The notes under the pieces are model-generated. The model saw nothing but the letters and a program-made list of their open reading frames with translations, was not told where the DNA came from and did no database searches. This document shows positions 1-6,938 of a stretch of DNA of 14,910 nucleotides, piece after piece. Location: positions 1 to 14,910 of the forward strand of contig JAJZVE010000033.1 in assembly GCA_021845835.1 (NCBI GenBank). Direction: 5' to 3'. Source of the stretch: Pseudomonadota bacterium. GTDB taxonomy: Bacteria; Pseudomonadota; Alphaproteobacteria; Acetobacterales; Acetobacteraceae. The position numbers were made by a program, and so were the translations under genes. Position 1 is the first letter of the stretch, and each line of letters begins with the position of its first letter.

Positions 1-663
1 CGCGATCTCGCCCGCTTCGGCGGCGCCGAGCGCCAGCAGCCGCGCGGTCAGCTCGGCGATGCGCGCCGGCGGCGCCGCATCCGGGTCGCCGAAGCGGTGC
101 CGCGTGCCGTCGGCCAGGATGGCGTCGATGGCGCGCACGTTGTCCGCCATCAGGCCGTAGCGGATGGACCTGGCGCCGCAGGAATTGTTGCCGACCATGC
201 CGCCGATGGTGCAGCGCGCATGCGTCGAGGGATCGACCGGGAAGAACAGCCCGTACGGCCGCAGCGCCGCATTCAGTTGCGCCAGCACCACCCCCGGCGC
301 GACCGTCGCGGTGCGGCGGTCCGGGTCGATCGCGATCACGTTGCGCAGATGCTTGCTGAAATCCAGCACCAGCGCGCGGTTCACGGTCTGCCCGCACTGG
401 CTGGTGCCGCCGCCGCGCGCCAGCACCGGCACGCCATGCGCGCGCGCGACCGCCAGCGTGGCGGCCACGTCGTCGACGCTGCGCGGCACCACCACGCCGA
501 GCGGCATGACCTGGTAGATCGAGGCGTCGGTCGCGTAGCGTCCGCGATCGGCGGCAGAGAACAGCAGCTCCGCCGCCGTCTCGCGCCGCAGCCGCGCGGC
601 GACCGCGGCCATGTCGGGGGCCATGTCGGGCGCCAGGTCGGGGGCCATGTCGGGGTCGGTCAT
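1..663 (-). CDS. FAD-binding oxidase, N-terminal part (2-hydroxyacid dehydrogenase/GlcD-YdiJ type), cut by window edge
   Basis: The reverse strand is open from an ATG at 663 to the window edge, giving 221 residues without a stop. The N-terminal half of a PCMH-type FAD-binding domain is visible: a YATDASIYQ segment and PLGVVVPRS, the flavin-binding RGGGTS loop, then GGMVGNNSCGARS followed by the RYGLMADNV stretch. In this family the domain oxidises 2-hydroxyacids (lactate, glycolate, 2-hydroxyglutarate). Many members with this N-terminus continue into a C-terminal Fe-S domain and reach about 950-1000 residues, but that part lies outside. The first codons are a 12-base repeat (607-651) giving several alternative in-frame ATGs (648, 624, 612), and none has a clear Shine-Dalgarno, so the start is uncertain. 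It is divergent from the glutathione transferase. The family call is secure; the substrate is not. Confidence 0.85.
   Translation of the reverse strand, partial: MTDPDMAPDLAPDMAPDMAAVAARLRRETAAELLFSAADRGRYATDASIYQVMPLGVVVPRSVDDVAATLAVARAHGVPVLARGGGTSQCGQTVNRALVLDFSKHLRNVIAIDPDRRTATVAPGVVLAQLNAALRPYGLFFPVDPSTHARCTIGGMVGNNSCGARSIRYGLMADNVRAIDAILADGTRHRFGDPDAAPPARIAELTARLLALGAAEAGEIA
607..651 (-). repeat. 12-base in-frame tandem repeat, about 3.75 copies
   Basis: Read on the reverse strand, the unit is GACATGGCCCCC, encoding Asp-Met-Ala-Pro. It occurs at 651-640, 639-628 (one variant copy with Leu and GCG), 627-616, and partially at 615-607. The unit length is a multiple of three, so copy-number change would lengthen or shorten the protein N-terminus without a frameshift, and three of the units supply an ATG. 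Confidence 0.85.
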
Positions 664-731
664 GCGCCGAGGATAGCGCGGGGGGCGCCGCTGCCCCATA
701 TGCCGCGGATCGCCATTCCACGGAGCCTGTG

Positions 732-1427
732 ATGATCGAAGTCTGGAGCTGGCCAACCCCGAACGGGCACAAGGTGCATATCGCGATGGAGGAACTGGGG
801 CTGCCCTACACGCTCGTCCCGGTGAACATCGGCGCCGGCGAGCAGTTCAATCCCGCGTTCCTGGCGATCACGCCGAACCACCGCATCCCGGCGATCGTCG
901 ATCCCGAGGGGCCGGGCGGCAAGCCGCTGCGGCTGTTCGAATCGGGCGCGATCCTGATCTATCTGGCGGAAAAGACCGGCAGGCTGATGCCGCGCGACGC
1001 GGCGGCGCGCTATACCTGCCTGCAATGGCTGATGTTCCAGATGGGCGGCATCGGCCCGATGTTCGGCCAGTACGGGCATTTCCACAATTACGCGCCGGAG
1101 AAGATCCCGTACGCGATGAACCGCTATGCCAACGAGGTGCGGCGGCTGCACGGCGTGCTGGAGAAGCGGCTGCAGGAAGCGCCGTTTCTGGCCGGCGAGG
1201 AATACTCGATCGCCGACATCGCCACCTTCCCCTGGCTGCGCTTCCCGGAACGGCGCGGCATCGATTTTGCCGAATTCCCGGCCGTGAAGCGCTGGTTCGA
1301 GGCGGTCGATGCGCGGCCGGCGGTGCAGCGGGGCGTCGCCGTGCTGGCGGAAAATCAGCGCCGGGGCACCATGACCGACGCCGAGCGCGAGGTGCTGTTC
1401 GGCAAGACGCAGTTCACGCAGCGATAG
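732..1427 (+). CDS. yfcG: Glutathione S-transferase family disulfide-bond oxidoreductase, YfcG type
   Basis: This 231-residue cytosolic protein matches Nu-class glutathione transferases along its whole length. These act as glutathione-dependent disulfide reductases or peroxidases. The N-terminal thioredoxin-like domain carries PTPNGHK, placing Thr9 and Asn11 at the same numbers as the key active-site residues of E. coli YfcG. It also has cis-Pro in HRIPAIV (about 50-56) and the glutathione-binding LFESGAIL (68-75). The helical C-terminal domain has LQWLMFQMGGIGPM (about 97-110) and the SIADIATFPW folding motif (about 159-168). ATG 732 is preferred because CGGAG at 721-725 lies 6 bases upstream; a GTG at 729 would add one residue and leave only 3 bases. 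It is a single-gene unit closed by a terminator at 1444-1472. Confidence 0.92.
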   Translation: MIEVWSWPTPNGHKVHIAMEELGLPYTLVPVNIGAGEQFNPAFLAITPNHRIPAIVDPEGPGGKPLRLFESGAILIYLAEKTGRLMPRDAAARYTCLQWLMFQMGGIGPMFGQYGHFHNYAPEKIPYAMNRYANEVRRLHGVLEKRLQEAPFLAGEEYSIADIATFPWLRFPERRGIDFAEFPAVKRWFEAVDARPAVQRGVAVLAENQRRGTMTDAEREVLFGKTQFTQR

Positions 1428-1443
1428 GGACGACGGTGCATGC

Positions 1444-1472
1444 CCCTCTCGCGCTGTGCGCGAGAGGGTTTT
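1444..1472 (+). terminator. Rho-independent terminator of the YfcG-type gene
   Basis: A perfect 10-base-pair stem (1444-1453 with 1459-1468, CCCTCTCGCG against CGCGAGAGGG) closes a 5-base loop and is followed by TTTT at 1469-1472, starting 17 bases after the stop codon. On the reverse strand no T-run follows the hairpin, so it serves the plus-strand gene rather than the convergent methyltransferase. Confidence 0.85.
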
Positions 1473-1479
1473 CCGGGAC

Positions 1480-2088
1480 TCAGGCCGGGCGGTAGCGCCA
1501 GACCGAGGCGGGCGGAAAATTCAGCGGCGTCCATGCCTCGCGCCGCGCCGCCAGGCTGTGCCTGCGCCACGGCAGCGGCGAGGTGGCGCAGTAGCTGTAA
1601 TGCAGGAAGCCGCGGCCGGGCGCCACCGCCGCGATCGCGTCGATGAAGCGGCGCTGCTCGGCCACCGGCAGCAGCACCAGCGGGATGCCGCAGATCACCG
1701 TGCCGACGCGGCCATGCCACGGCGCGGGCAGCAGCGCCGGCAGGCGCCGCGCGTCGCCCTCGATCACGTTCACCCCCGGCAGCATCCGGCGCAGATGCGC
1801 CGCCATCGCGGGCACAATCTCCACCACGAACAGCCGTTCGGGCGGCAGGCCGGAGCGCAGCAGCGCGCGCGAGATCACGCCGGTGCCGGCACCGAGTTCC
1901 AGCACCACCTCGCCCGGCGCGCAGCGCGTCGCCGCCACCAGACGGCGGCACAGCGCCGCCGACGAGGGCACCACCGATCCCATCTGCAGCGGGTTGGCGA
2001 GCCAGCGGCGGAAGAACATCCAGGGATTGGCCACCGGCGGCGCCGGTCCCGCGGCATCGACGGTATCGGCTTTCATCGCCTGGGTCAT
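1480..2088 (-). CDS. Class I SAM-dependent methyltransferase, phospholipid N-methyltransferase-like
   Basis: This 202-residue protein has a Rossmann methyltransferase core. Motif I is VVLELGAGTGVIS (about 61-73), the acidic end of strand 2 is FVVEI (87-91, Glu90), GDA follows at 111-113, and the motif IV region is VICGIPLVLLP (131-141). The opening FFRRWLANPLQMGSVVPSS (about 25-43) is typical of soluble phosphatidylethanolamine/phospholipid N-methyltransferases (PmtA-like, COG3963), which bind the membrane peripherally. The start ATG at 2088 has GGGAG five bases upstream. It lies downstream of rpmG on the same strand after about 100 bases and converges with the YfcG-type gene. The methyltransferase fold is certain. 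Phospholipid as substrate is inferred from family resemblance, and another lipid or small-molecule acceptor is possible. Confidence 0.85.
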   Translation of the reverse strand: MTQAMKADTVDAAGPAPPVANPWMFFRRWLANPLQMGSVVPSSAALCRRLVAATRCAPGEVVLELGAGTGVISRALLRSGLPPERLFVVEIVPAMAAHLRRMLPGVNVIEGDARRLPALLPAPWHGRVGTVICGIPLVLLPVAEQRRFIDAIAAVAPGRGFLHYSYCATSPLPWRRHSLAARREAWTPLNFPPASVWRYRPA

Positions 2089-2190
2089 GCAGCTCCCACC
2101 TTCATCCCCGATCCCGGTCGCGGGCGCGCACGCCGGCGCAGCCCATCGGCCGCGGCCGGCCGGGGCGCGGAACCGTATTGCCGCGTGCCG

Positions 2191-2358
2191 CTACTTGATC
2201 TTGGCTTCGCGGAAAACGACGTGCTTGCGCGCCACCGGATCGTATTTCCTGAACTCCAGCTTCCCGGTCTGGGCGCGGGCGTTCTTCTTGGTGACGTAGA
2301 AATAGCCCGTGTCGGCGGACGACACGAGCTTGATCTGGACGGTGTTGGTCTTGGCCAT
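2191..2358 (-). CDS. rpmG: 50S ribosomal protein L33
   Basis: The 55-residue product, starting [18 protein letters not shown] and continuing through [16 protein letters not shown] and [11 protein letters not shown], is a full-length bacterial L33, a small protein of the large ribosomal subunit near the E site. It has no cysteines, so it is the zinc-independent C-minus form. The ATG at 2358 is chosen because AAGAGG lies 8 bases upstream and the protein then begins exactly where the family does; an upstream in-frame ATG at 2409 would add 17 residues unlike any L33. It stands as a single gene, with the methyltransferase downstream on the same strand. Confidence 0.97.
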   Translation of the reverse strand: MAKTNTVQIKLVSSADTGYFYVTKKNARAQTGKLEFRKYDPVARKHVVFREAKIK

Positions 2359-2421
2359 GTCGGGTACCTCTTGGGCGCGCTTCAAGCAGAGCGGCGGCAC
2401 GTCCGTCAAGCCTGGATTGCA

Positions 2422-2450
2422 TTGAAGCCGCCTCTGCCTGGCCCTACAGT
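2422..2450 (+). promoter_or_regulatory. Candidate sigma-70-type promoter for the 79-residue orphan
   Basis: TTGAAG (2422-2427) and TACAGT (2445-2450), each 4/6 to consensus, are separated by exactly 17 bases. This would start transcription about 35 bases before the ATG at 2493. The match is by eye only. The same interval must also hold the rpmG promoter on the other strand, where a CTTGACG-like -35 element (2404-2410) is visible without a convincing -10. Confidence 0.4.
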
Positions 2451-2492
2451 CAGCGTGACCCGCGGCGCTCCCGCGGCGGGATGGAGCAGCCG

Positions 2493-2732
2493 ATGGGACG
2501 CGCGTTCAGCCATATCGCCCGGCGCTGCGAGCGCGCCGTGCTGACCGCCTATCGCGACCTGCGCGCCCACGGCAGCGATGACGTAAGCGCGTTCCAGGCC
2601 TGCACCACCCTCTACCGCATCCACCACCCGGAGGCGTCGCTAAGCGAGGCACGGCGGCTGGTGGCGGAATGGATCGACCACCACGTCGTGCGCAGCGACT
2701 CCGGCCCCACCCCCGGCTGCAACTGCGACTGA
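2493..2732 (+). CDS. Small conserved-looking orphan protein, 79 residues
   Basis: I do not recognise this protein. It is hydrophilic, probably largely helical, and has no signal peptide or membrane segment. Its sequence carries a basic N-terminal half ([18 protein letters not shown]), a central [29 protein letters not shown], and a short tail ending in GCNCD. The three His residues and three Cys residues (two in the last four positions) could bind metal or form disulfides, but no zinc motif is recognisable. GGAG at 2483-2486 sits six bases before the ATG at 2493, so this start is preferred over the ATG at 2481, which contains that GGAG. A promoter-like element lies upstream. It converges with the next gene, whose stop is only 12 bases away. 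It is likely a real gene; the function is unknown. Confidence 0.6.
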   Translation: MGRAFSHIARRCERAVLTAYRDLRAHGSDDVSAFQACTTLYRIHHPEASLSEARRLVAEWIDHHVVRSDSGPTPGCNCD

Positions 2733-2744
2733 GCGCCGCGGCGC

Positions 2745-3371
2745 CTACGGCGCATCGAGGAAATTCGACGCCGCCGAGGCGCGGCCGAGCAGCGCACACA
2801 CCGCCGGATCCTCGGCCGCGCCTTCCGCCACCAGCGAGTCCATCGGCATGAAATACTCGTGCGCCTGCGGCACCCGCCCGGCGGCGAAGCTGCGATAGTG
2901 GCGCGACTTCAGCGCATACAGCACCCGCACGTCGCGCACCGGCAGCGCCAGCCCCTGCAGCGGCGGCTCGCGCAGGATGCCGGTGGCGCGCCAGCGCGGC
3001 GTCGGATCGCTGGTCGAGGTCGGCGCCAGCAGCCACAGCATCGGGCAGACCGCGAGCAGCGCGCTGGTGCTCGGCGCGAAGCGGGAACGCTTGTCGAGCA
3101 GGTTGGACAGCGACGCACAGGCCTCGATGGCGAAGATGTCCACGAACGGCTCCGCCGGCGTGCCGCCGAAGTGCAGCCACAGCCCGTCCGGCAGCGTGCG
3201 CAGCGTGCGGCTGCCCGGCAGCTTGAGGAACGGATGACACACGCCGACCACCTCGGCCGGCCGGCCGCGCAGCCACCGCGTCCGCTCTCCGCGCGCGAGG
3301 CCGGGCGGACGCTGCGGCCATTCGCGCAGGCGCGCGCGCACAAGAGCGTCAAGAGAACGGAAGTCCTTCAT
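2745..3371 (-). CDS. Uncharacterised protein, 208 residues
   Basis: I recognise no named family. The protein is soluble, with a basic N-terminal 45 residues (KDFRSLDALVRARLREW) and then alternating beta-like and helical segments. The most ordered block is roughly 60-115: GLWLHFGGTP, PFVDIFAIEACASLSNLLDKRSRFAPSTSALLAVCP. Its regular Asp/Glu/Lys spacing loosely recalls nuclease-like folds, but I do not claim that activity. The start ATG at 3371 has AAGGGG about 9 bases upstream; in-frame extension to 3401 (MLAYGKGRET) is possible but lacks a ribosome site. It is transcribed toward the 79-residue orphan, from the edge of the A+T-richer 3372-3793 stretch. Codon use is like the rest of the window, so it does not look recently acquired. 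Confidence 0.65.
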   Translation of the reverse strand: MKDFRSLDALVRARLREWPQRPPGLARGERTRWLRGRPAEVVGVCHPFLKLPGSRTLRTLPDGLWLHFGGTPAEPFVDIFAIEACASLSNLLDKRSRFAPSTSALLAVCPMLWLLAPTSTSDPTPRWRATGILREPPLQGLALPVRDVRVLYALKSRHYRSFAAGRVPQAHEYFMPMDSLVAEGAAEDPAVCALLGRASAASNFLDAP

Positions 3372-3745
3372 AGTTTCTCGCCCCTTTCCATAGGCCAACA
3401 TGCCTGTTCACAAACACATGCTAACCCGCGAATCTGAATGGAAAAAGGCTCTGGAGCCCCGCTCGCCGCTGCCGGCCACGGTAAGAATTCGCCAAACCGT
3501 CGTCATTACGGAATCGGCCTGGCGTCCTAACATCGTTATATTCTGTTTCTAACGTGTAGCCTGTCGTCAATTTATGTCGATGCCGATTCAAAACAGCGAA
3601 TCGATTGAGTCAGTTACGGATTATTCATCATACGCCATGTCAACCACCCGCGACGGCCGGATCGTGCTTCTTGGCACCGCTTTCTGTTTCGATCCTACAA
3701 AGATGTTAATGTTCGCGGCGGGCTGCAACGGACGGATACAAAAAA
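3372..3745. other. A+T-richer intergenic stretch with no credible gene
   Basis: About 370 bases between the 208-residue orphan and the gltA terminator are clearly less GC-rich than everything around them, particularly 3390-3620. A plus-strand frame opens at an ATG at 3574 and reads smoothly for about 45 codons, but it has no ribosome site and then runs through the gltA terminator into the back of gltA, so I do not call it. The stretch must hold the promoter of the gene at 3371 (minus). A TTATAT element at 3536-3541 resembles a plus-strand -10 but has no good -35 partner. No tRNA-like fold or repeat array is visible. Confidence 0.5.
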
Positions 3746-3767
3746 GGCGGCCCCGCGCGGGGCCGCC
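3740..3767 (-). terminator. Rho-independent terminator of gltA
   Basis: On the reverse strand a perfect 9-base-pair stem GGCGGCCCC / GGGGCCGCC (3767-3759 with 3754-3746) with loop GCGC is followed by TTTTTT (3745-3740). It lies 27 bases past the gltA stop codon, with textbook geometry. Confidence 0.93.
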
Positions 3768-3793
3768 CCATGTCGCCGGATTGGTATCCGCGA

Positions 3794-5110
3794 TCAGTCG
3801 CGCGCGGCGAGCGGACGGTAGTCGCGCTGCGGCGCGCCGGTGTAGATCTGGCGCGGCCGGCCGATGCGCTGCGACGGGTCCTCGATCATTTCCAGCCACT
3901 GGCTGATCCAACCCGTCGTGCGCGCCACGGCGAACAGCGCGGTGAACATGCTGGTCGGGAAGCCCATCGCCTTGAGGATGATGCCCGAATAGAAATCCAC
4001 GTTCGGATAGAGCTTGCGGCTGACGAAATAATCATCGTGCAGCGCCACCCGCTCCAGCTCCACCGCCAGGTCGAGCAGCGGGTCATCCTTGATGCCGAGT
4101 TCTTGCAAAACGGCGTGGCAGGTCTGCTGCATGATCTTCGCCCGCGGGTCGTAGTTCTTGTACACCCGATGGCCGAACCCCATCAGCCGGACGTTGCTGT
4201 TCTTGTCCTTGACCTTGGAAATGAATTCGGGGATGTGCCGGGCATGGCCGATCTCGGCCAGCATCTTCAGCACCGCCTCGTTGGCGCCGCCATGCGCCGG
4301 TCCCCACAGGCTCGCGATGCCGGCGGCGATGCAGGCGAACGGGTTGGCCCCGGTCGATCCGGCCAGCCGCACCGTGCTGGTGGAGGCGTTCTGCTCGTGG
4401 TCGGCGTGCAGGATCAGGATCAGGTCCAGCGCCCGCGCCAGCACCGGATTGACGATGTACTCCTCCGCCGGCACCGCGTGCATCATGTAGAGCAGGTTCT
4501 CGGCATAGCCGAGGCCGTTGCGCGGATACACGAAGGGCTGGCCGATGGCGTATTTGTACGCCCAGGCGGCGATCGTCGGCACTTTCGCGATCAGGCGGAA
4601 GGCACTGATCTTGCGGTGTTCCGGATCGTTGATGTCGAGGCTGTCGTGATAGAAGGCCGACATCGCGCCGACCACGCCGCAGAGCACCGCCATTGGATGA
4701 GCGTCGCGGCGGAAGCCGTTGAAAAAACTTCTGATCTGCTCGTGAAGCATGGTGTGGCGCATGACGCCGCGGTCGAACGTTTCCTTCTGCGCGGCGTTCG
4801 GCAGTTCGCCGTTCAGCAGCAGATAGGCGACTTCGAGGAAGGTTGATCGCTCGGCGAGCTGCTCGATCGGATAGCCGCGGTACAGCAGTACTCCGGCATC
4901 GCCGTCGATATAGGTGATCCGGCTCTCGCAGGCGGCGGTGCCGCCATAGCCTGGGTCGAAGGTGAAGATGCCCAGATCGGCATAGAGCTTGCGGATGTCG
5001 GCGACCGAGGGACCGAGCGTGCCGCCGCGCAACGGCAGGGTTACGGTCTGATTGGTGCCGTCCAGGCTCACCGTGATCGTGCCGGAGCCGGTGTAAGACG
5101 TGCCGTTCAT
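3794..5110 (-). CDS. gltA: Citrate synthase
   Basis: This 438-residue type II citrate synthase condenses acetyl-CoA with oxaloacetate at the entry of the TCA cycle in the cytosol. The catalytic residues are all present: His273 in WGPAHGGAN, His314 in [16 protein letters not shown], and Asp372 in YPNVDFYSG. Also present are the substrate-binding [15 protein letters not shown] (235-249) and [15 protein letters not shown] (417-431). The N-terminal beta domain (about 1-40) is that of the Gram-negative hexameric type, and length and sequence are very close to the Acetobacter enzyme as I recall it. The start at 5110 is chosen because AGGGA lies 7-8 bases upstream; an in-frame ATG at 5137 adds nine residues but has a poor site. 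It is monocistronic, with its own terminator and a candidate promoter at 5161-5189. Confidence 0.97.
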   Translation of the reverse strand: MNGTSYTGSGTITVSLDGTNQTVTLPLRGGTLGPSVADIRKLYADLGIFTFDPGYGGTAACESRITYIDGDAGVLLYRGYPIEQLAERSTFLEVAYLLLNGELPNAAQKETFDRGVMRHTMLHEQIRSFFNGFRRDAHPMAVLCGVVGAMSAFYHDSLDINDPEHRKISAFRLIAKVPTIAAWAYKYAIGQPFVYPRNGLGYAENLLYMMHAVPAEEYIVNPVLARALDLILILHADHEQNASTSTVRLAGSTGANPFACIAAGIASLWGPAHGGANEAVLKMLAEIGHARHIPEFISKVKDKNSNVRLMGFGHRVYKNYDPRAKIMQQTCHAVLQELGIKDDPLLDLAVELERVALHDDYFVSRKLYPNVDFYSGIILKAMGFPTSMFTALFAVARTTGWISQWLEMIEDPSQRIGRPRQIYTGAPQRDYRPLAARD

Positions 5111-5160
5111 ATGAATGTCCCTGTCAGCCGCTGCCATGCCTGGCATTGCGGCAGTGCAGA

Positions 5161-5189
5161 AAATTACGGCCGCAGTTGAGCGGGCGCAA
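5161..5189 (-). promoter_or_regulatory. Weak candidate promoter for gltA
   Basis: On the reverse strand TTGCGC (5189-5184) and TAATTT (5166-5161) are 17 bases apart, in the 118-base gap between the nuclease-like gene and gltA. The only A/T-rich patch of that gap is the -10 element. Each hexamer matches consensus at three positions, so this is a suggestion only. Confidence 0.3.
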
Positions 5190-5228
5190 CCTTCGCTGCT
5201 GCAGCAAGACCCGGCGACGCATGCGCGG

Positions 5229-5789
5229 TCAGAATGCCGAGGCGGTCCACAGGCCGCGCCGCGCCTCGCGCGCCGCCGCCTCGGCCGGTGCCAGCTCCGG
5301 GCTGCCGCGTTCGGCACGCGCCCAACCGCCGGCAATCACCGCGCGGTTCAGCTCGGTGCCCCCGGCCGTGCAGGTCGCCTGCGGCAGGCCGGCGGCGTCG
5401 CGGCCCGCCAGCCGGCACTCCACCGCCTGCTCGCGCAGCAGCCCGGCCAGCCCCTGCGCCGCCGCGCCGCCGCAGTCGAAGCTGCGGCCGTCCGGGTCGC
5501 GGCAGCGCCGCCCGCGCGGCGGTGCGGCCACGCCGCGCAGATGCACCACGCCCTGCCCCAGCCGCAACGTGTCGCCGTCCACCACCGCCACATCGGCCGC
5601 CGCCGCGCGCAGCATGCCGCCGGCAGGCACCCGGCCGAACGGCGTCCCCGGCAGCGACAGCAGCATGACCCCGCTCAGCAGCACCGCCGCCGCCGCCCCG
5701 GCGGCAAGCGTCGGCCGCAGACCGACCGCGTGGCGCGGCGGCGCGAGCGGGCCGGCATGGAAAATGCGCCGCTTGCGATTGATCGGCAC
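5229..5789 (-). CDS. Membrane-anchored staphylococcal-nuclease-like protein, probably inactive
   Basis: The start is a GTG at 5789, fixed by a perfect AGGAGG six bases upstream; no in-frame ATG fits. The 186-residue product has a basic N-terminus (KRR at 6-8), one hydrophobic segment at about 27-46 (anchor or uncleaved signal), and then a thermonuclease-like OB-fold domain from about 66: [21 protein letters not shown], a Cys pair (C96, C106), and the C-terminal [15 protein letters not shown] and ARRGLW of the family. In active members the loop after the first strands reads D-x-P-E and a later strand reads DRYGR. Here these are AAPP and AAGLPQATC, so the aspartate, the general-base glutamate and the second arginine are missing; only the first arginine (R85) remains. 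It probably sits in the periplasm facing outward. Family assignment is good; activity is doubtful. Confidence 0.8.
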   Translation of the reverse strand: MPINRKRRIFHAGPLAPPRHAVGLRPTLAAGAAAAVLLSGVMLLSLPGTPFGRVPAGGMLRAAAADVAVVDGDTLRLGQGVVHLRGVAAPPRGRRCRDPDGRSFDCGGAAAQGLAGLLREQAVECRLAGRDAAGLPQATCTAGGTELNRAVIAGGWARAERGSPELAPAEAAAREARRGLWTASAF

Positions 5790-5795
5790 ACGCTG

Positions 5796-5801
5796 CCTCC
5801 T
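5796..5801 (-). promoter_or_regulatory. Consensus ribosome-binding site deciding a GTG start
   Basis: AGGAGG on the reverse strand, six bases before GTG 5789. It overrides the much longer open frame that extends to 6152 and overlaps the neighbouring gene. Confidence 0.85.
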
Positions 5802-5853
5802 GCGTGCGGGAGCGCCAGCCGTAGCGCGGCGCCACCGGTTGCGCAACCGCGGA

Positions 5854-6354
5854 TCACCACGGCATGACGGGGCCGAAGCTGCGCGGCCGGCCGTGCGACC
5901 GCGCCTCGGCGGTGCGCTCCCATTCCTGCACCGGCATGAAACGCGGCGCCAGGAACTGGTAGGTGCGGCCGAGCCGTGCCCAGGCGGCATCGTCCAGCAG
6001 CGGCGCCGCCGTCTGCCACTCCGCCAGGATCGGCTCGAACGCCCGGCGCGAGCGGTGCAGCCAGTCGCGATGGCCACGGATGAAGGCGCGCTGCGCGTCG
6101 ATGTTGCGCAGCGCGCCGAGCACCTCGCTGGTCTGTGCGTCGATGTCGGCAAAGCGGGCGGCCAGCTGGTCGCGCGCGATACCGGCCAGCCGCCGCACCT
6201 GCGTCAGCGTCACCTGGCGTTCCGTATCGCCCCGCCAGTCGATCCCGAGGCTGCGCAGGCAGCCGCACATTTCCTGCACGCGCAGCAGCAGCGTCTCGCG
6301 CAGCGCCTCGATATAGGCGAGTTCGTCGGCGACCTGCTCGACCAGGTCGAGCAC
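5854..6354 (-). CDS. C-terminal part of an amber-interrupted uncharacterised protein
   Basis: This stretch is in the same frame as the gene ending at 6406 and reads without a break from the codon after that TAG (183 residues from 6405, 166 from the first possible start, GTG 6354). The only AGGAGG nearby abuts the GTG directly, with no spacing, so independent initiation is unlikely. The sequence is helical, with a coiled-coil-like stretch (VLDLVEQVADELAYIEALRE, then LLLRVQEM). This is followed by IDWRGDTERQVTLTQVRRLAGIARDQLAARFADID, a His/Arg/Trp-rich central segment, and FLAPRFMPVQEWERTAEA near the end. No family is recognised. Reading-frame preservation and unchanged codon bias argue that the amber codon is recent, an error, or read through. 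The downstream neighbour is the nuclease-like gene. Confidence 0.6.
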   Translation of the reverse strand: MLDLVEQVADELAYIEALRETLLLRVQEMCGCLRSLGIDWRGDTERQVTLTQVRRLAGIARDQLAARFADIDAQTSEVLGALRNIDAQRAFIRGHRDWLHRSRRAFEPILAEWQTAAPLLDDAAWARLGRTYQFLAPRFMPVQEWERTAEARSHGRPRSFGPVMPW

Positions 6355-6405
6355 CTCCTGTCGGCCGGACAGGCCGAGCGCCGCGGCGGCGCGGTCGAAA
6401 ACGGC

Positions 6406-6408
6406 CTA
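6406..6408 (-). other. In-frame amber codon between two halves of one open frame
   Basis: Reverse-strand codons read GTC TAG GCC GTT TTC. Removing this single TAG would give one continuous frame of about 331 codons from 6849 to 5854. There is no frameshift, no overlap, and no usable ribosome site and start codon immediately after it. Confidence 0.85.
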
Positions 6409-6849
6409 GACGGCGGCGCGCAGGGCGCTGTCCTGCTCCAGCCGCTCCGCCGCCGCCTCGGCATCGAAGGCGGCGAGCAGGTGCTGGCGCAGCCGCGCTT
6501 CGGCGACCGCGCGATACCGCGGCTCGGGCGTCCAGCTCGCCTCGCCGCTCAGCACTTCCGGCGGCAACGGATCGCCGATGCGCAGCCCGGCCACATAGTC
6601 GAGCGAGCGCGCGATCAGGGCCAGCGTGCAGCCGTCCGGGCTGGCGTCGGCGATGGCGAATTCGCGCTGCACCGCGCGCAACGGCAGCACCGCCAGCCGC
6701 TCGCCCAGCGGAATCACCATCGCCGGCGTGCCATCCGCTTCGGCGCGCCGGAACACGGCCGGACCGAAGCGCGTGAACACGGGATTGCTCAGCTCGCAGC
6801 GTCCGGAAGCGGGACCGGACGCAGCCTGTGCGCTTGCTTCGTCCTGCAT
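6406..6849 (-). CDS. N-terminal part of an amber-interrupted uncharacterised protein
   Basis: This 147-residue product, from ATG 6849, has no family I recognise. After a low-complexity start rich in Ala, Ser and Gln it has beta-rich segments (NPVFTRFGPAVFRR, AMVIPLGERLAVLPL, REFAIAD, CTLALIARSLDYVAGLRIGD), then a proline-containing linker and an alanine-rich helix ending at the TAG. There is no signal peptide or membrane segment. An alternative ATG at 6894 adds 15 residues; neither start has a strong ribosome site. The frame continues with coding character past the stop into 6405-5854, so this is probably the front of a protein of about 331 residues rather than a complete one. It is divergent from the EAL gene across 132 bases. 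Confidence 0.6.
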   Translation of the reverse strand: MQDEASAQAASGPASGRCELSNPVFTRFGPAVFRRAEADGTPAMVIPLGERLAVLPLRAVQREFAIADASPDGCTLALIARSLDYVAGLRIGDPLPPEVLSGEASWTPEPRYRAVAEARLRQHLLAAFDAEAAAERLEQDSALRAAV

Positions 6850-6938
6850 GATGAGATGTGTATCGCAAAACGGTAAACGTCTGGAAAACGGCATGCCTGT
6901 CTCACGTCATGCGGACGGTTAACCAGCCTCTCAGAATT

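Noticed and set aside
2140..2165. GC-palindromic stretch (CGGCCGCGGCCG and GGCCGGCCGGGG) downstream of rpmG as a terminator
   Set aside because: Self-complementary, but there is no T-run on either strand; in this base composition such palindromes are common by chance.
3574..3906. 110-codon plus-strand frame, with a natural-looking first 45 residues
   Set aside because: It has no ribosome site, crosses the gltA terminator and runs antisense into the gltA end. Kept only as a note on the gap.
5138..5335. N-terminal extension of citrate synthase to 513 residues
   Set aside because: The added residues are unlike any citrate synthase and would overlap the neighbouring gene.
5146..6876. 576-codon plus-strand open frame
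   Set aside because: It covers the nuclease-like gene and the amber-split gene antisense and has the Arg/Ala-rich composition of a shadow frame.
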